64,000 nt of DNA from Hoplostethus atlanticus (Eukaryota > Chordata > Actinopteri > Trachichthyiformes > Trachichthyidae). Below the pieces are notes generated by a model that was not told the DNA's origin, did not search any database, and saw nothing but the letters and a program-made list of their open reading frames with translations. The stretch is taken from NCBI GenBank assembly GCA_034670405.1, contig JAXDDX010000005.1, forward strand, positions 3,216,001 through 3,280,000. The letters run 5' to 3'. Position 1 is the stretch's first letter. Each line of letters begins with the position of its first letter. This document shows positions 11,678-19,260 of the stretch, piece by piece. The position numbers were made by a program, and so were the translations under genes.

Positions 11678-14600
11678 CGCTGGTTCCCCACCTTGAGTAA
11701 ACCAAGATGTTAGCCTAGTGTGATGACAGCGTAGTAGAGAAAGGAGCTCTGTGTTGTGCTGCTGGCGGGGCTGACGTATGCTCTTTATGCCTCCGCCAAG
11801 CACAATACTGAGAGGTGATGGTCCCGCTCCACGCTAATTGACTCAATATGCACTGCTGCTGGTCAGAGCGACCTTTTGCTGCAGCGGATTGACTCCCTGG
11901 CTTCGGGGGCCATTAATAACATAACACACACAGGCACGCGCACGCCATACATTCAGAAACACACGTATGCGGCGTATGTGCACACCTGCTGTAACGAATT
12001 ACAGCAGAAAGCCTTACGTAATTACTTTGCAATACTAGCGGCTAGGCGATGCACTCCCAGCTCTTCCACGTGACGTACCTGCACTACAGGGTGGCCTCCG
12101 GACAAAGCCTTCACCGCCCCCCGGCTGCCCTCGGTCTCGTAGTGGGCCCTGTGGTGGGACTTTGGCTGCACCTCAATCTGCAGGCTGTATGGGCCGGAGC
12201 AGGATGGGAGCTGCCAGTCCAGCGCTGGCAGAGATGGGCTGCAATAACATGAGGCAAGAACAGTTGGTATTAGGATAAAGTAATAATAATACATTTTCTG
12301 TTTTGCTTCTCTCTACCACCAATTGATGCAACACAGTAATTCATGTACACCCGGTAGGTCTTTCCTGGGAAAACTCCTCTGGTGCACAGGAAGCGATGCG
12401 TTTTTTACGTTTCTGGTTTGTTTGGAATGAACGGAAGAAGAACTGGGTAGTTAGCATGAGCAGCGATAGCCACCGTGGCTGAACAGACAAAGAAAAGAGG
12501 TGCTCTACATCCAAGGAAAAAAGACGCTCACAGTACTGTTTGATTGACAGGTGATCTTTGGAAAGTGCAGCGAGAAACACCACAGCGATGAGGCTGAATA
12601 GTCAGGTTGAGGTCGCATTTATTTTCCACGGTTGCGTCTCTGCCAATGAAGTCCAAAATCAAAGAGCTAAATTTGCTTCAAATCAGCTTCAAATTAGGAC
12701 ACTTCAGTGTAAATCCAACCGGCATTTCATCATGGCCTATAATCGAATCAATTTAAGTCATCCTCTGACGTGGCTAATTCCTTCGGTCTGGGTAATAATT
12801 CTAATGGAGAACAAACGAGAGACGAATGTGCCCCGAGTCAGCATACGAGTCCGTATGCTGACTCGGGGCACATTCGTCTCTCGTAGCAGCATGTTTTTGC
12901 ATTATGGTGCGACAGGTGGTGACAGACACGGGGAGTAAAAGGAAGGTGACAGACAGACAGACGAATGTGACGGACAAATGTCTGTCAGACGAGTCAGAAT
13001 ACGAGTCTGTATTCTGAATACGAGTCTGTATTCTGACTCGGGGCACATTCAGAATACAAGTCAGAATACGAGTCCGTATGCTGACTCGGGGCACATTCGT
13101 CTCTCGTAGCAGCATGTTTTTTGCATTACGGTGCGACAGGTGGTGACAGACACGGGGAGTAAAAGGAAGGTGACAGGCAGGTTTCTGTTGGCACGATAAC
13201 AAATCTCACACACGGGGCGTTAAGAGACGAGCATCAAAAGCGTCCATTCCAAATTGATCATTCTAAAGTATTTTAAAACAATGTGTGTGCCAATGGAACT
13301 GGGGTCAGCACACCCTGCCTGGGAGCGTGGTATCTCTTTCTTCAGAGCCACAGCTGGCCTCCCTTAACATCATTGTTCTGAGGCAGGGCTTCCCATGTGA
13401 AGACCGCGGCGATATCTAAACCAAAACAAACATGTGCAAGACAATATTTCTCTATGCCGGATGCCTGTTAAGCGCAGAACCCCTGACCTGAAGGGGGGGG
13501 AGCTTGCCTGAAACCAATCTCTGGCATCTACTTGGAACCTGCAGGCTGTTTGTTGACCCAAAACGAACTGATTTCCCCCCGCGGGGCCTTTATCTGCCCC
13601 CGGCGAGAGCATGACATCACGCAAAGCGATGGGGCCGACGGCGCGACAAAGCAGAGCGGCGGGCCGGCTGATTAACCCCGCCGACTGCTTCCCCCCCTCA
13701 GCCTGGGCCTGTCACCGTTACTTCCTGTTGCTCGCTATCTTAATCAAACACTTGATTTCCGACAGGAAAGCTTGCTATTGGGGAGGGAGGGAAAAACAAA
13801 TGCCACGAGGGACACGCCAAATTGAAAAAGCCAAAGTCAGAAATCAATGATACAGCAGAGTGTGTGTGTGTGTCTGTGTTTGTGTTTGTGTGCCGGGTTG
13901 GTATAGCAACAGGGGGGCATGCACACACACACTCCATTCTTGTGAAATATGATTTATGAAATATTTTGATCTTCAAAGGGAAAGCACTTTTGGATGCGCA
14001 GATTGTACAACTTTTGGATTTCTGCCTTTTTGATATGGCCTTTGAAGATTAGAAACTAAAACAACATTGTCCTTGCAATAAATAAGCAACGCTAAATCTG
14101 GAGGCGAAAAAAAAAACACCACGACGGGGTAAGGTGGCGGATTGTTTTCCTTTTCTGCTGTCTGGAAAAACTTTAAAAGTAGCACTCGGCTGGATGTTAG
14201 CAACCATAAATCTGTCTAAATAAGTAAACACCTTTATGTGCTTCATTGTCTCCTCTAGGCAATTTAGAGGCGAGGCTGCAGTGTTGTTTTCAGAGTGACT
14301 GGTTCAATCAACTTTGAAGTCCCACTGTTTCATCTTGCGGATTTCTTGTGTTTACCTTGCACGGCGCGGCTTTCGAACACGGCTAGAGCGGCGCTACCTA
14401 CCTGAGGTAAGGCTTGGGCTTGGACCAGGAGTAGGGGTGCTGGGGCACATCCAGGAAACCTCCGCAGTAGTTCTCCTTCTTGAAGGCCAACCGGGAGATG
14501 TAGTCCTCGGGGCAGAGCTCGCCCTCGGGACCCAAGTCCTCGCCGCCGGGTTCCACCTTCAGGCTCATGGCGGTGTTGTGGTCCAGCATGGTCTTACGGG

Positions 14601-16894
14601 CCTTGACTGGGATTCCCTCGCCCATCTCCACCACGCCGTCCGTGGTCAGGGCGTTGATGGCGGCCACAATGGCGGAGTTGGTGTACTGGTTGGTGTTGGC
14701 CAGCCAGATATCGTCTGTGATGCTGACCCTGGGGGAGCCATGCGGCGAGGGCGTGGGGGATTGGTTGGGGGAGCAGGATGTCTGGCGGTAGGGGGCGCCG
14801 TTGAAACTGTACTTCCTCTTTCCCATGCTGCCGCTGCCTCCACTGCCGCCGCCGCCACCGCCTCCATTGTAGGAAGGGGAGTTAGGGCTGGAGCCCCGAG
14901 GCTGAGCCGCCCAGCCTTCCTCGGCCACCGCCCCTATCTGGGGGGAGGTGGAGGGCGAGTGGCGGGGGGACGGCGCGGGGCCGCTGGCGTGCGGGCAGGA
15001 CAGGAGCGAGGACGAGCCTTTGGGGGAGACGCAGGGAGACTGCCAGGGGGAGTTCTGGGGGGAGTTGTCGTAGTTATAGAAGCCAGACTCGTAGGAGGAG
15101 GCCTCGGAGTTACAGCTGCGGGACGAAATGCTACTTGCGGGGCTGAGGCAGCTGGGGTCGCGGTAGCCGTCCGGGTTGGGCAGCGTCAGCGTCACGATGG
15201 AGTTCACCCCTCGTTTGATGATGTGGTCCACGCTGCTGCTCTCCTCCACCTCCACCTCGGGAAACTGGCTGTAGGCGGTGATCTCGATGCGGGGGCTCTC
15301 CAGGGCCGGAGCCCCGTTGGGTCTCAGGCCTTGGGGCAGATAATAGCCCGGGGCCGCATGGCTGTCGTTTTGGAGGCTGTAGCTGGCCTGGTGGCAGGAG
15401 GAAACTGAGATGACTGGGCTGGACTGTAGGGTGTGGTACTGGGTGGCCAGACAGGGGTTTCCCATGCCCAGCGGCAGGGACAGGCTGACATTTGGTGTGT
15501 AGCTGTACGCATCTGGAAAGAACAGAGGAAAAAGGTATATTTTATTAGTATATTTTGCACTACAAAGCAATCTGATCCATTACTTTACAATTACAATAAA
15601 TTCAGATTCTAGAAGAGGACAGAACAAATCCTAGTGATACGCCTCGCAGCAACCGATTGTTCCTTGATGCAAAAACGTCTGGAGAAGAAATGATATCAAA
15701 GCATAGCAGTTGCTGTGTAATCACAAGGTGCATCCATTCTGTTTGTTTGCTCAGTTGGCGTAAGGCTCTACTTTGCAGTCCCCGCTGTCATGTGTACTCT
15801 ACAGGAGTTCCTCCAACACTGCTGATGGATGCTTTTTTTGATTGATTGCATCACTCACTGAGTGAATTAGGCCCTCCCCTGTGGAAAACAGCACTTTCGC
15901 ATCGCTCTGAGCGTGTGATTAAGTCAAAGAGAGTCTGCTGAAGCATTACCCACAGATGCAAGCATGCATGCAGTGAAATTACAGACGGACAAGTCCAACA
16001 ATACACAGACTCTCTTTTAATTTCATCACAAAATACATAGCAGGTGCAGCTCTTGGTTTAGCCTTTGTGGCTGGCTGCTCCGACTGGAACCATCAATCTC
16101 ACGTCTGCCTTTGCTTGATAGCTTGATAGCTAACGAGGGCAAAAGCTGTCACAAAATGAATACCATTCACAGTCTGCAAACCAGTGAAGGGCATTCCCCC
16201 TTGATTCAGTGCGCTATATTTGTTAACCACAATGCTCTGCATCACATGAAATGATGATGATCTGTCACACACACCATATAATACGTGGGTAGAGTGGCTA
16301 AAATTAGTTTATGAGAGTCTATTTTGAGAGGTGATTATGTGCTATGTGCATCGGGAAACTAGTTCAATGTGTGACAGGCTCGACGAAGCCTGACTGCTAT
16401 CTGACTTCAACATATAGGAAACAGCAGGCCAATCACACGGCGTAACAGCCTATAATATCACAGCAACTGCCTGAAAAGCTTTTGCTTTTTCTCACCATTA
16501 AAAGTGGAATTTTGAACACTTGAAGCCTGTGCAACACACCATACATACAGTACAAAGAGCCCCCCCCCTCCCGACGGCCCTCAAATACCCACCTCTCTCA
16601 GTCCTGTCAGGCTCCACACCTTGGCTGTACTCAAATAGATAGTTGAAATCAAACTCTTGCTCTTCGTGCCAGAAACTCATCTCTGTCTTAGCGATTAGAG
16701 CAGCGTTCAACAACAACAACAAAAAAACGAAGTATGCTTTAAGTCGTGTCTCCTCCGATGCTCCTCTGCTCTGCTTGGCATCTGTTCTAGCGCCAAACAG
16801 ATGATGATCTCCTGCCCACTCCTCCTGGTGTGACACACCTCCTGACTACAGGCCTTATCGACTTTACTTTTTTTTTTTTTTCCCCTTTTGAGTA

Positions 16895-16932
<38 letters not shown>

Positions 16933-17444
16933 TTCATACTCTTCTCTTCTCTCTTCTCTCTTCTCTCTAATGCCCACTCCCACGCTGGGGCTTTCCCCTC
17001 TCTTGCACTGCATGATTTTGAACTTTGCAATTCCAGGGTCATACGCATCTCGTCTGCTGAATTATCAAAAATACCACAGTGCAATGTGTGCGGTGCAACA
17101 AACGAAAGAAAAAAAAAGAAAAATGACTCACTCTTGCTCTCAAAACATTGCTCCTCTAACGGTTTGCCCAGTGCAGCGCATTTAAAATGTGGTGTAAACA
17201 AGACTTCATTTGAAAACATTGACTATTACACAGATTATAGTGTGCTCTCTCTCTCTTCTCCGCAATTTTTCGCAATTATTCTATCATGATCAAAACACTC
17301 TCTCTCCCCACAACCAAACCAGTGTGACTAAAGATTGGATGGGTTTATCCGTGGGGATTGTGGTTTAGGCTGGGCTCAGACAGCGGGGGGACCTCAGGGA
17401 GAGGTAGGTGGTCGTCCATAGAAGTCATCGGCAGCCTCTGGAAC

Positions 17445-17500
<56 letters not shown>

Positions 17501-17638
17501 ACAATAACGCAGACAGTTCAAGCTGTGTGTGGTTAAGCGCATCTCCTTGTCAAGCAAGCTACCCAGTGTCCCTGAACACACAGATCACATCTCTCTCTTT
17601 CCCCCCCCCTCCTCCTCCTCCTCCTCCTCCTCCTCCTC

Positions 17639-17690
<52 letters not shown>

Positions 17691-18804
17691 ACATGTATGT
17701 TACCAATTAGGAGGCTTAGGAGTGAGGCACTGAAATGAATAATAACACAGCCCGCACCCGTCCGTCTGAAACCTCAAAGACAAAATGAAAATCCCAAATC
17801 CACAAAAAGTCCATGACATCAGCACTGGAAGACTTTATGAATTAAGTGAGGAAGAGTTGCAGTGCACGTTGAATCAAAAAAAGAGTATTTTAAAGAATGA
17901 GCCTCAAAACTGAAGTGCTGAAGTGTCCTTGAGCAAGACACTGAGTCCCTACCAGCTCCAGGTGGTTGCTGCTCTGTAGCTGACCCTGACCTCTGACCTC
18001 CCTGTGGACAGGAGCCAGAGAAAAGACACTTTCCTCCACTATTATTACCATTATCAAATTGATATGACACTTTTTTCTCTTCTAAGAGTGCTAAACTATC
18101 AGGTACTGCCATGCAGGTGAGAGCAGCACTATATATTCCCCCTCAACATTGAAGCTCCCTGCACTGACACTTAGCCACCTAATGGTATGGGCACTTACCA
18201 CACTTTAGCAGTGAGTGAGTGCAAATTGGATCCTGTAGTTTTTCTCCTCATGATGGAGAGCAAAGCAATTGCCAGATTTTATTTTTATTTTTTTTAAAAG
18301 TCACCTCAGCATTCGGGACCAATGTGTCCTCTAAGCTGACCTACATTGAATCATTTATTACATTTACCAACTAATAATATCGTGCCAGTCGTCAGTTATC
18401 GCTCCACTTTGTCCTCGTAAATTTAGTGGATATAAGCAGCACGCGCAGACTTTTTCATAGTTTAGGGTTCAATCAATTCTAACGCCTCCTGTCTGGTAGT
18501 AATTTCGAGTGCACAAGGTCCCGGTCAATTTCCATTAGTTGCAACTATACGAATCGGTGATGTCAACACCTTCAACAAACAGACGAGCTGCGGCGAAGCG
18601 CGCGACTGGACACATCAACAACAACAAAAGACAACAATCCCCCCCCCCCCCAAAAAAAAAAACACAACATAAATGGTTTGTACCTTCTTCTGCAGACTTC
18701 ATATCGACGGCGAGAGAGGTCAGAAACTGGAGTCTCCGGTCCTTCGCCGCTGCTGCTCCAAAGCTGAACTTGGAATTGACGCTCGGGCAGAAGGTATCCT
18801 GCAT
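237..18804 (-). CDS. nfatc1: nfatc1, 5' part (NFATc1 transcription factor), multi-exon, incomplete at left edge
   Basis: NFATc1 is a cytoplasmic transcription factor. Calcineurin dephosphorylates it after a calcium signal; it then enters the nucleus and binds GGAAA sites through a Rel-homology domain, typically with AP-1. Coding pieces, in transcript order, are 18684-18804 (alpha) or 16593-16680 (beta), then 14402-15512, 12079-12238, 3167-3369 and 237-409. All junctions are AG/GT and the frame is kept throughout. The alpha form seen here is 589 complete codons and stops one base into the next. It is assigned to NFATc1 rather than its paralogues by the alpha start region ending MKSAEE, the beta start EFDF..LFEY, the PRIEIT dock, the [12 protein letters not shown] serine-rich region and [14 protein letters not shown]. 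Introns are about 3.2 kb (alpha), 1.1 kb (beta), 2.2, 8.7 and 2.8 kb. The remaining Rel/IPT and C-terminal exons are outside the window. Confidence 0.96.
1667..1694. repeat. (GA)n microsatellite
   Basis: Fourteen uninterrupted GA units inside an nfatc1 intron. Confidence 0.95.
2368..2927. mobile_element. MITE-like nonautonomous DNA element (hAT-like ends)
   Basis: The ends are imperfect inverted repeats. The left end has GTTCACACTGC at 2373-2383 and the right end has its exact reverse complement at 2909-2919; each is preceded or followed by a C/G-rich terminal stretch (gctggg and cgcaggg). About 560 bp lie between, with no coding capacity. The TTCACACTGC end motif resembles hAT-type miniature elements; class assignment is inference. 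I could not find a clean target-site duplication, so exact limits are uncertain by several bases. Confidence 0.5.
3167..3369 (-). CDS. nfatc1: nfatc1 exon: Rel-homology domain, middle part
   Basis: The acceptor is TCTCCTGCCAG|CTT at 3370-3371 and the donor is GCCAT|GTGAGT at 3166-3165, giving 203 bases. It encodes 67 codons plus two bases, from [20 protein letters not shown] through [16 protein letters not shown] to LPENNMRA. The FIGTADDR and [12 protein letters not shown] segments are near-invariant in NFATs and form the beta-sandwich core of the N-terminal Rel half. The remaining AT joins the A of the next exon to make Ile. Nothing is broken or missing. The preceding 8.7-kb intron is the longest in the window and carries candidate regulatory sequence. 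Confidence 0.95.
7010..7225. promoter_or_regulatory. candidate intronic enhancer, E-box and homeobox-type motifs
   Basis: A complex, non-repetitive segment beside the CpG-rich patch at 6.84-6.95 kb. It has three CAGCTG E-boxes (7051-7056, 7180-7185, 7210-7215). Between the last two is a TTAATTG/TAATTG pair (gcattaattgtgtaattgc). Spaced E-boxes and TAAT motifs are typical of developmental enhancers. Enhancer status is inferred from composition only; no alignment was possible. Confidence 0.28.
7802..7850. repeat. (CT)n microsatellite
   Basis: An uninterrupted CT tract of about 24 units in the 8.7-kb nfatc1 intron. Confidence 0.95.
8787..8827. repeat. (GA)n microsatellite
   Basis: About 20 uninterrupted GA units. 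It is the opposite orientation to the CT tract about 1 kb away, so the two could pair as an inverted repeat in the pre-mRNA. Confidence 0.95.
11548..11674. repeat. paired (CA)n microsatellites
   Basis: Two CA tracts (11548-11581 and 11645-11674) separated by about 63 bp of degenerate CA-rich sequence, within the 8.7-kb intron and about 400 bp from the next exon. Confidence 0.95.
12079..12238 (-). CDS. nfatc1: nfatc1 exon: start of Rel-homology DNA-binding domain
   Basis: The acceptor is TTATTGCAG|CCC at 12239-12240 and the donor is GTGCAG|GTACGT at 12078-12077, giving 160 bases. The first base completes a Ser codon; 53 whole codons follow, and the exon ends in phase 0 after HPVVQ. The peptide opens [12 protein letters not shown] and contains [19 protein letters not shown]. 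In this family [11 protein letters not shown] is the DNA-recognition loop that contacts the GGAAA core in the major groove. All the expected contact residues (R, Y, E, R) are present, so DNA binding should be intact. The mammalian SPTSYM lead-in is shorter here ([10 protein letters not shown]), which suggests a slightly different acceptor. Confidence 0.95.
12347..12597 (+). repeat. dispersed repeat, copy A (unclassified)
   Basis: About 250 bp that recurs, diverged, at 58770-59018 in the same orientation. Shared blocks include ggtaggtctttcc, gatagccaccgtggctgaac and ctgtttgattgacaggtgat. This copy lacks the segment with 'gcgccacctacagaaacgtc' present in the other. Neither copy keeps a common open frame, so it is probably a noncoding transposon derivative. 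Confidence 0.65.
12815..12884. repeat. perfect inverted repeat (33-bp stem, 4-base loop)
   Basis: Left arm 12815-12847 begins acgagagacgaatg. Right arm 12852-12884 is its exact reverse complement. The loop is AGTC. Transcribed within nfatc1 pre-mRNA this would fold as a long perfect hairpin; in DNA it could extrude as a cruciform. Confidence 0.95.
12848..13175. repeat. direct repeat block (period 223 bp) with nested palindromes
   Basis: The roughly 104-bp segment from 12848 recurs from 13071 with only a few changes (an extra T in the T-run, and attatgg versus attacgg). Between the copies, 12990-13070 holds smaller palindromes built from cagaatac/gtattctg around gagtct loops, and the shared motif ctcggggcacattc. 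This looks like local duplication of palindromic units, either a transposon terminus or a replication-slippage product. Confidence 0.8.
14402..15512 (-). CDS. nfatc1: nfatc1 large regulatory exon (NFAT homology region)
   Basis: The acceptor is TTCTTTCCAG|AT at 15513-15514 and the donor is CTCAG|GTAGGT at 14401-14400, giving 1,111 bases. It carries the calcium-sensing regulatory domain. In alpha numbering the parts are: calcineurin dock PRIEIT at 114-119; serine-rich region SCLSPASS to SSYES at 161-183; SP1 ([14 protein letters not shown]) at 191-204; SP2 ([10 protein letters not shown]) at 222-231; bipartite-type nuclear signal KRKYSFNG from 272; SP3 ([14 protein letters not shown]) at about 288-301; KARK at 344-347; and a sumoylation-type LKVEP at 358-362. 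These serines are targets of GSK3, CK1 and DYRK-type kinases in the family. A run of seven glycines followed by Gly/Ser sits just before KRK and is not in the human protein. The exon ends [15 protein letters not shown], the usual lead-in to the Rel domain. Confidence 0.96.
15513..16592 (-). other. nfatc1 intron downstream of the beta exon
   Basis: About 1.1 kb between the beta first exon and the large shared exon. It is AT-rich, without large repeats. A polypyrimidine-type tract (CCTCTGTTCTTTCCAG) precedes the shared acceptor. No other exon is seen. Confidence 0.75.
16593..16680 (-). CDS. nfatc1: nfatc1 alternative first coding exon, beta type
   Basis: Twenty-nine codons plus one base, starting [18 protein letters not shown] and ending EPDRTER. 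The acidic-aromatic core EQEFDF..LFEY matches the start of mammalian NFATc1 beta isoforms (DQEFDFEFLFEF), a region assigned to N-terminal transactivation. The donor is GAGAG|GTGGGT with GT at 16592-16591. The single leftover G has the same phase as the alpha exon, so both splice to 15512 and each gives an Asp at the junction. The frame stays open upstream to another ATG at 16836, but the intervening residues are low-complexity hydrophobic and match nothing in the family, so I start at 16680 (G at -3). Mammals use this exon from the constitutive P2 promoter. Confidence 0.87.
17447..17498. repeat. (GT)n microsatellite
   Basis: About 26 uninterrupted TG units between the two alternative first exons of nfatc1. 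Long alternating purine-pyrimidine DNA such as this can adopt Z-form. Confidence 0.96.
17608..17684. repeat. compound (CCT)n-(CT)n microsatellite
   Basis: About 12 CCT units run directly into about 20 CT units, a 77-bp all-pyrimidine strand that is prone to triplex formation. It lies upstream of the beta exon, within the alpha intron. Confidence 0.95.
17921..18034 (+). repeat. SINE-like repeat fragment
   Basis: It begins aagtgtccttgagcaag and continues with accagct, gctgctctgtagctgaccc, tgacctctgacctcc and agagaaaaga. The same ordered blocks occur in the fuller copy at 19912-20120. The tRNA-like head is absent here, so this is a 5'-truncated member of the same family. Confidence 0.65.
18684..18804 (-). 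CDS. nfatc1: nfatc1 alternative first coding exon, alpha type
   Basis: Forty codons plus one base, read on the minus strand from an ATG at 18804. The peptide begins [20 protein letters not shown] and ends VDMKSAEE. It lines up with the mammalian alpha N-terminus, which also has a short Ser/Pro-Lys-Phe stretch, an alanine run and a terminal MKSAEEE. The exon ends GAAGAAG before a GT donor at 18683-18682, leaving one G that completes an Asp codon with the large exon. The first ATG has a weak context (T at -3, C at +4). The in-frame Met35, just before KSAEE, has G at -3 and is the Met also present in mammals, so a shorter start is possible. In mammals this exon is driven by the inducible P1 promoter; the same here is inference. 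Confidence 0.88.
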
Positions 18805-19260
18805 TCAACAAGCGACGCGCGACTCTCCCGGGTATAAAAAAAAAACAAAATGAGCAATAAAACAAGATTTTCACTGCCGACAGTATGCGAGTGCTGGTCC
18901 ACTTCACACACCGTCCAATAACAGCATACTTCGCAAAACAAAAAGCAATATAGAACAACGCGACTATATCACTTGGCACCCATGCGCGATGGAGCGTGCG
19001 CGCACCGAATGTGTTTGAGGAGGCTCGCTCTAGGTGAAATAAGATTTGGAGACCGGAGTAGATAGGTGTAAGGGGGGAAAAAAGGGGGTGGATGGCTGGT
19101 CAAGGTGAGTTTGGCTCTCTTTAGCCTAATTGAGATTTCCAAGAGGCTCCCCGGGTCAGTGACGCAGCGCGGTTTGTCAGAGGGGGCTGACTCCGGCGCT
19201 TTTAAAGCTGGAAAACACCCTCCGTCCTCTGTCGGTGCGCCGCCCATCCAGGGATGACGC
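18805..19260 (-). promoter_or_regulatory. nfatc1: candidate P1 promoter and 5'UTR of nfatc1 alpha
   Basis: The region directly upstream of the alpha start. Reading on the minus strand there is a TATA-like TTTAAAAG at about 19200-19207, an NFAT-type TTTTCC (GGAAAA on plus at 19210-19215) just before it, and an AP-1/CRE-like TGCGTCA (tgacgca on plus, 19160-19166) just after. A CCAAT sequence (plus strand) sits at 18915-18919. If the TTTAAAAG is used, the 5'UTR would be about 360 bases. Mammalian P1 is an inducible, NFAT-autoregulated promoter with CRE/AP-1-type sites; the parallel is suggestive, but motif matches this short are common. Confidence 0.35.

Larger units (their letters stand above)
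3370..12078 (-). other. nfatc1 intron, about 8.7 kb
   Basis: This long intron separates the exon holding the DNA-recognition loop from the middle of the Rel domain. It contains microsatellites at 7802-7850 (CT), 8787-8827 (GA), 9490-9515 (CA), 11548-11581 (CA) and 11645-11674 (CA). From about 5.3 to 10 kb it is richer in CpG than its surroundings, with the densest CpG at 6.84-6.95 kb. Open frames in this stretch are composed of repeat codons or lack family features, and I find no additional exon. Confidence 0.75.
12239..14401 (-). other. nfatc1 intron, about 2.2 kb
   Basis: Intron between the regulatory exon and the first Rel exon. It contains an unclassified dispersed repeat (12347-12597) and a block of nested palindromes (12815-13175). 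The remainder has a degenerate GT tract near 13.86 kb and no recognisable exon. Confidence 0.75.
16681..18683 (-). other. nfatc1 alpha intron part and candidate P2 promoter region
   Basis: Sequence between the two alternative first exons. By analogy with mammals it should hold the P2 promoter and 5'UTR of the beta transcript, immediately right of 16680. I see no clear TATA box. It includes (GT)n at 16899-16932, (GT)26 at 17447-17498, a compound CCT/CT tract at 17608-17684 and a partial SINE-like repeat at about 17921-18034. Confidence 0.5.

Noticed and set aside
14314-15408. 364-codon plus-strand open frame
   Set aside because: It is antisense to the large nfatc1 exon; its length is a by-product of the GC-rich, serine/proline-rich coding on the other strand.
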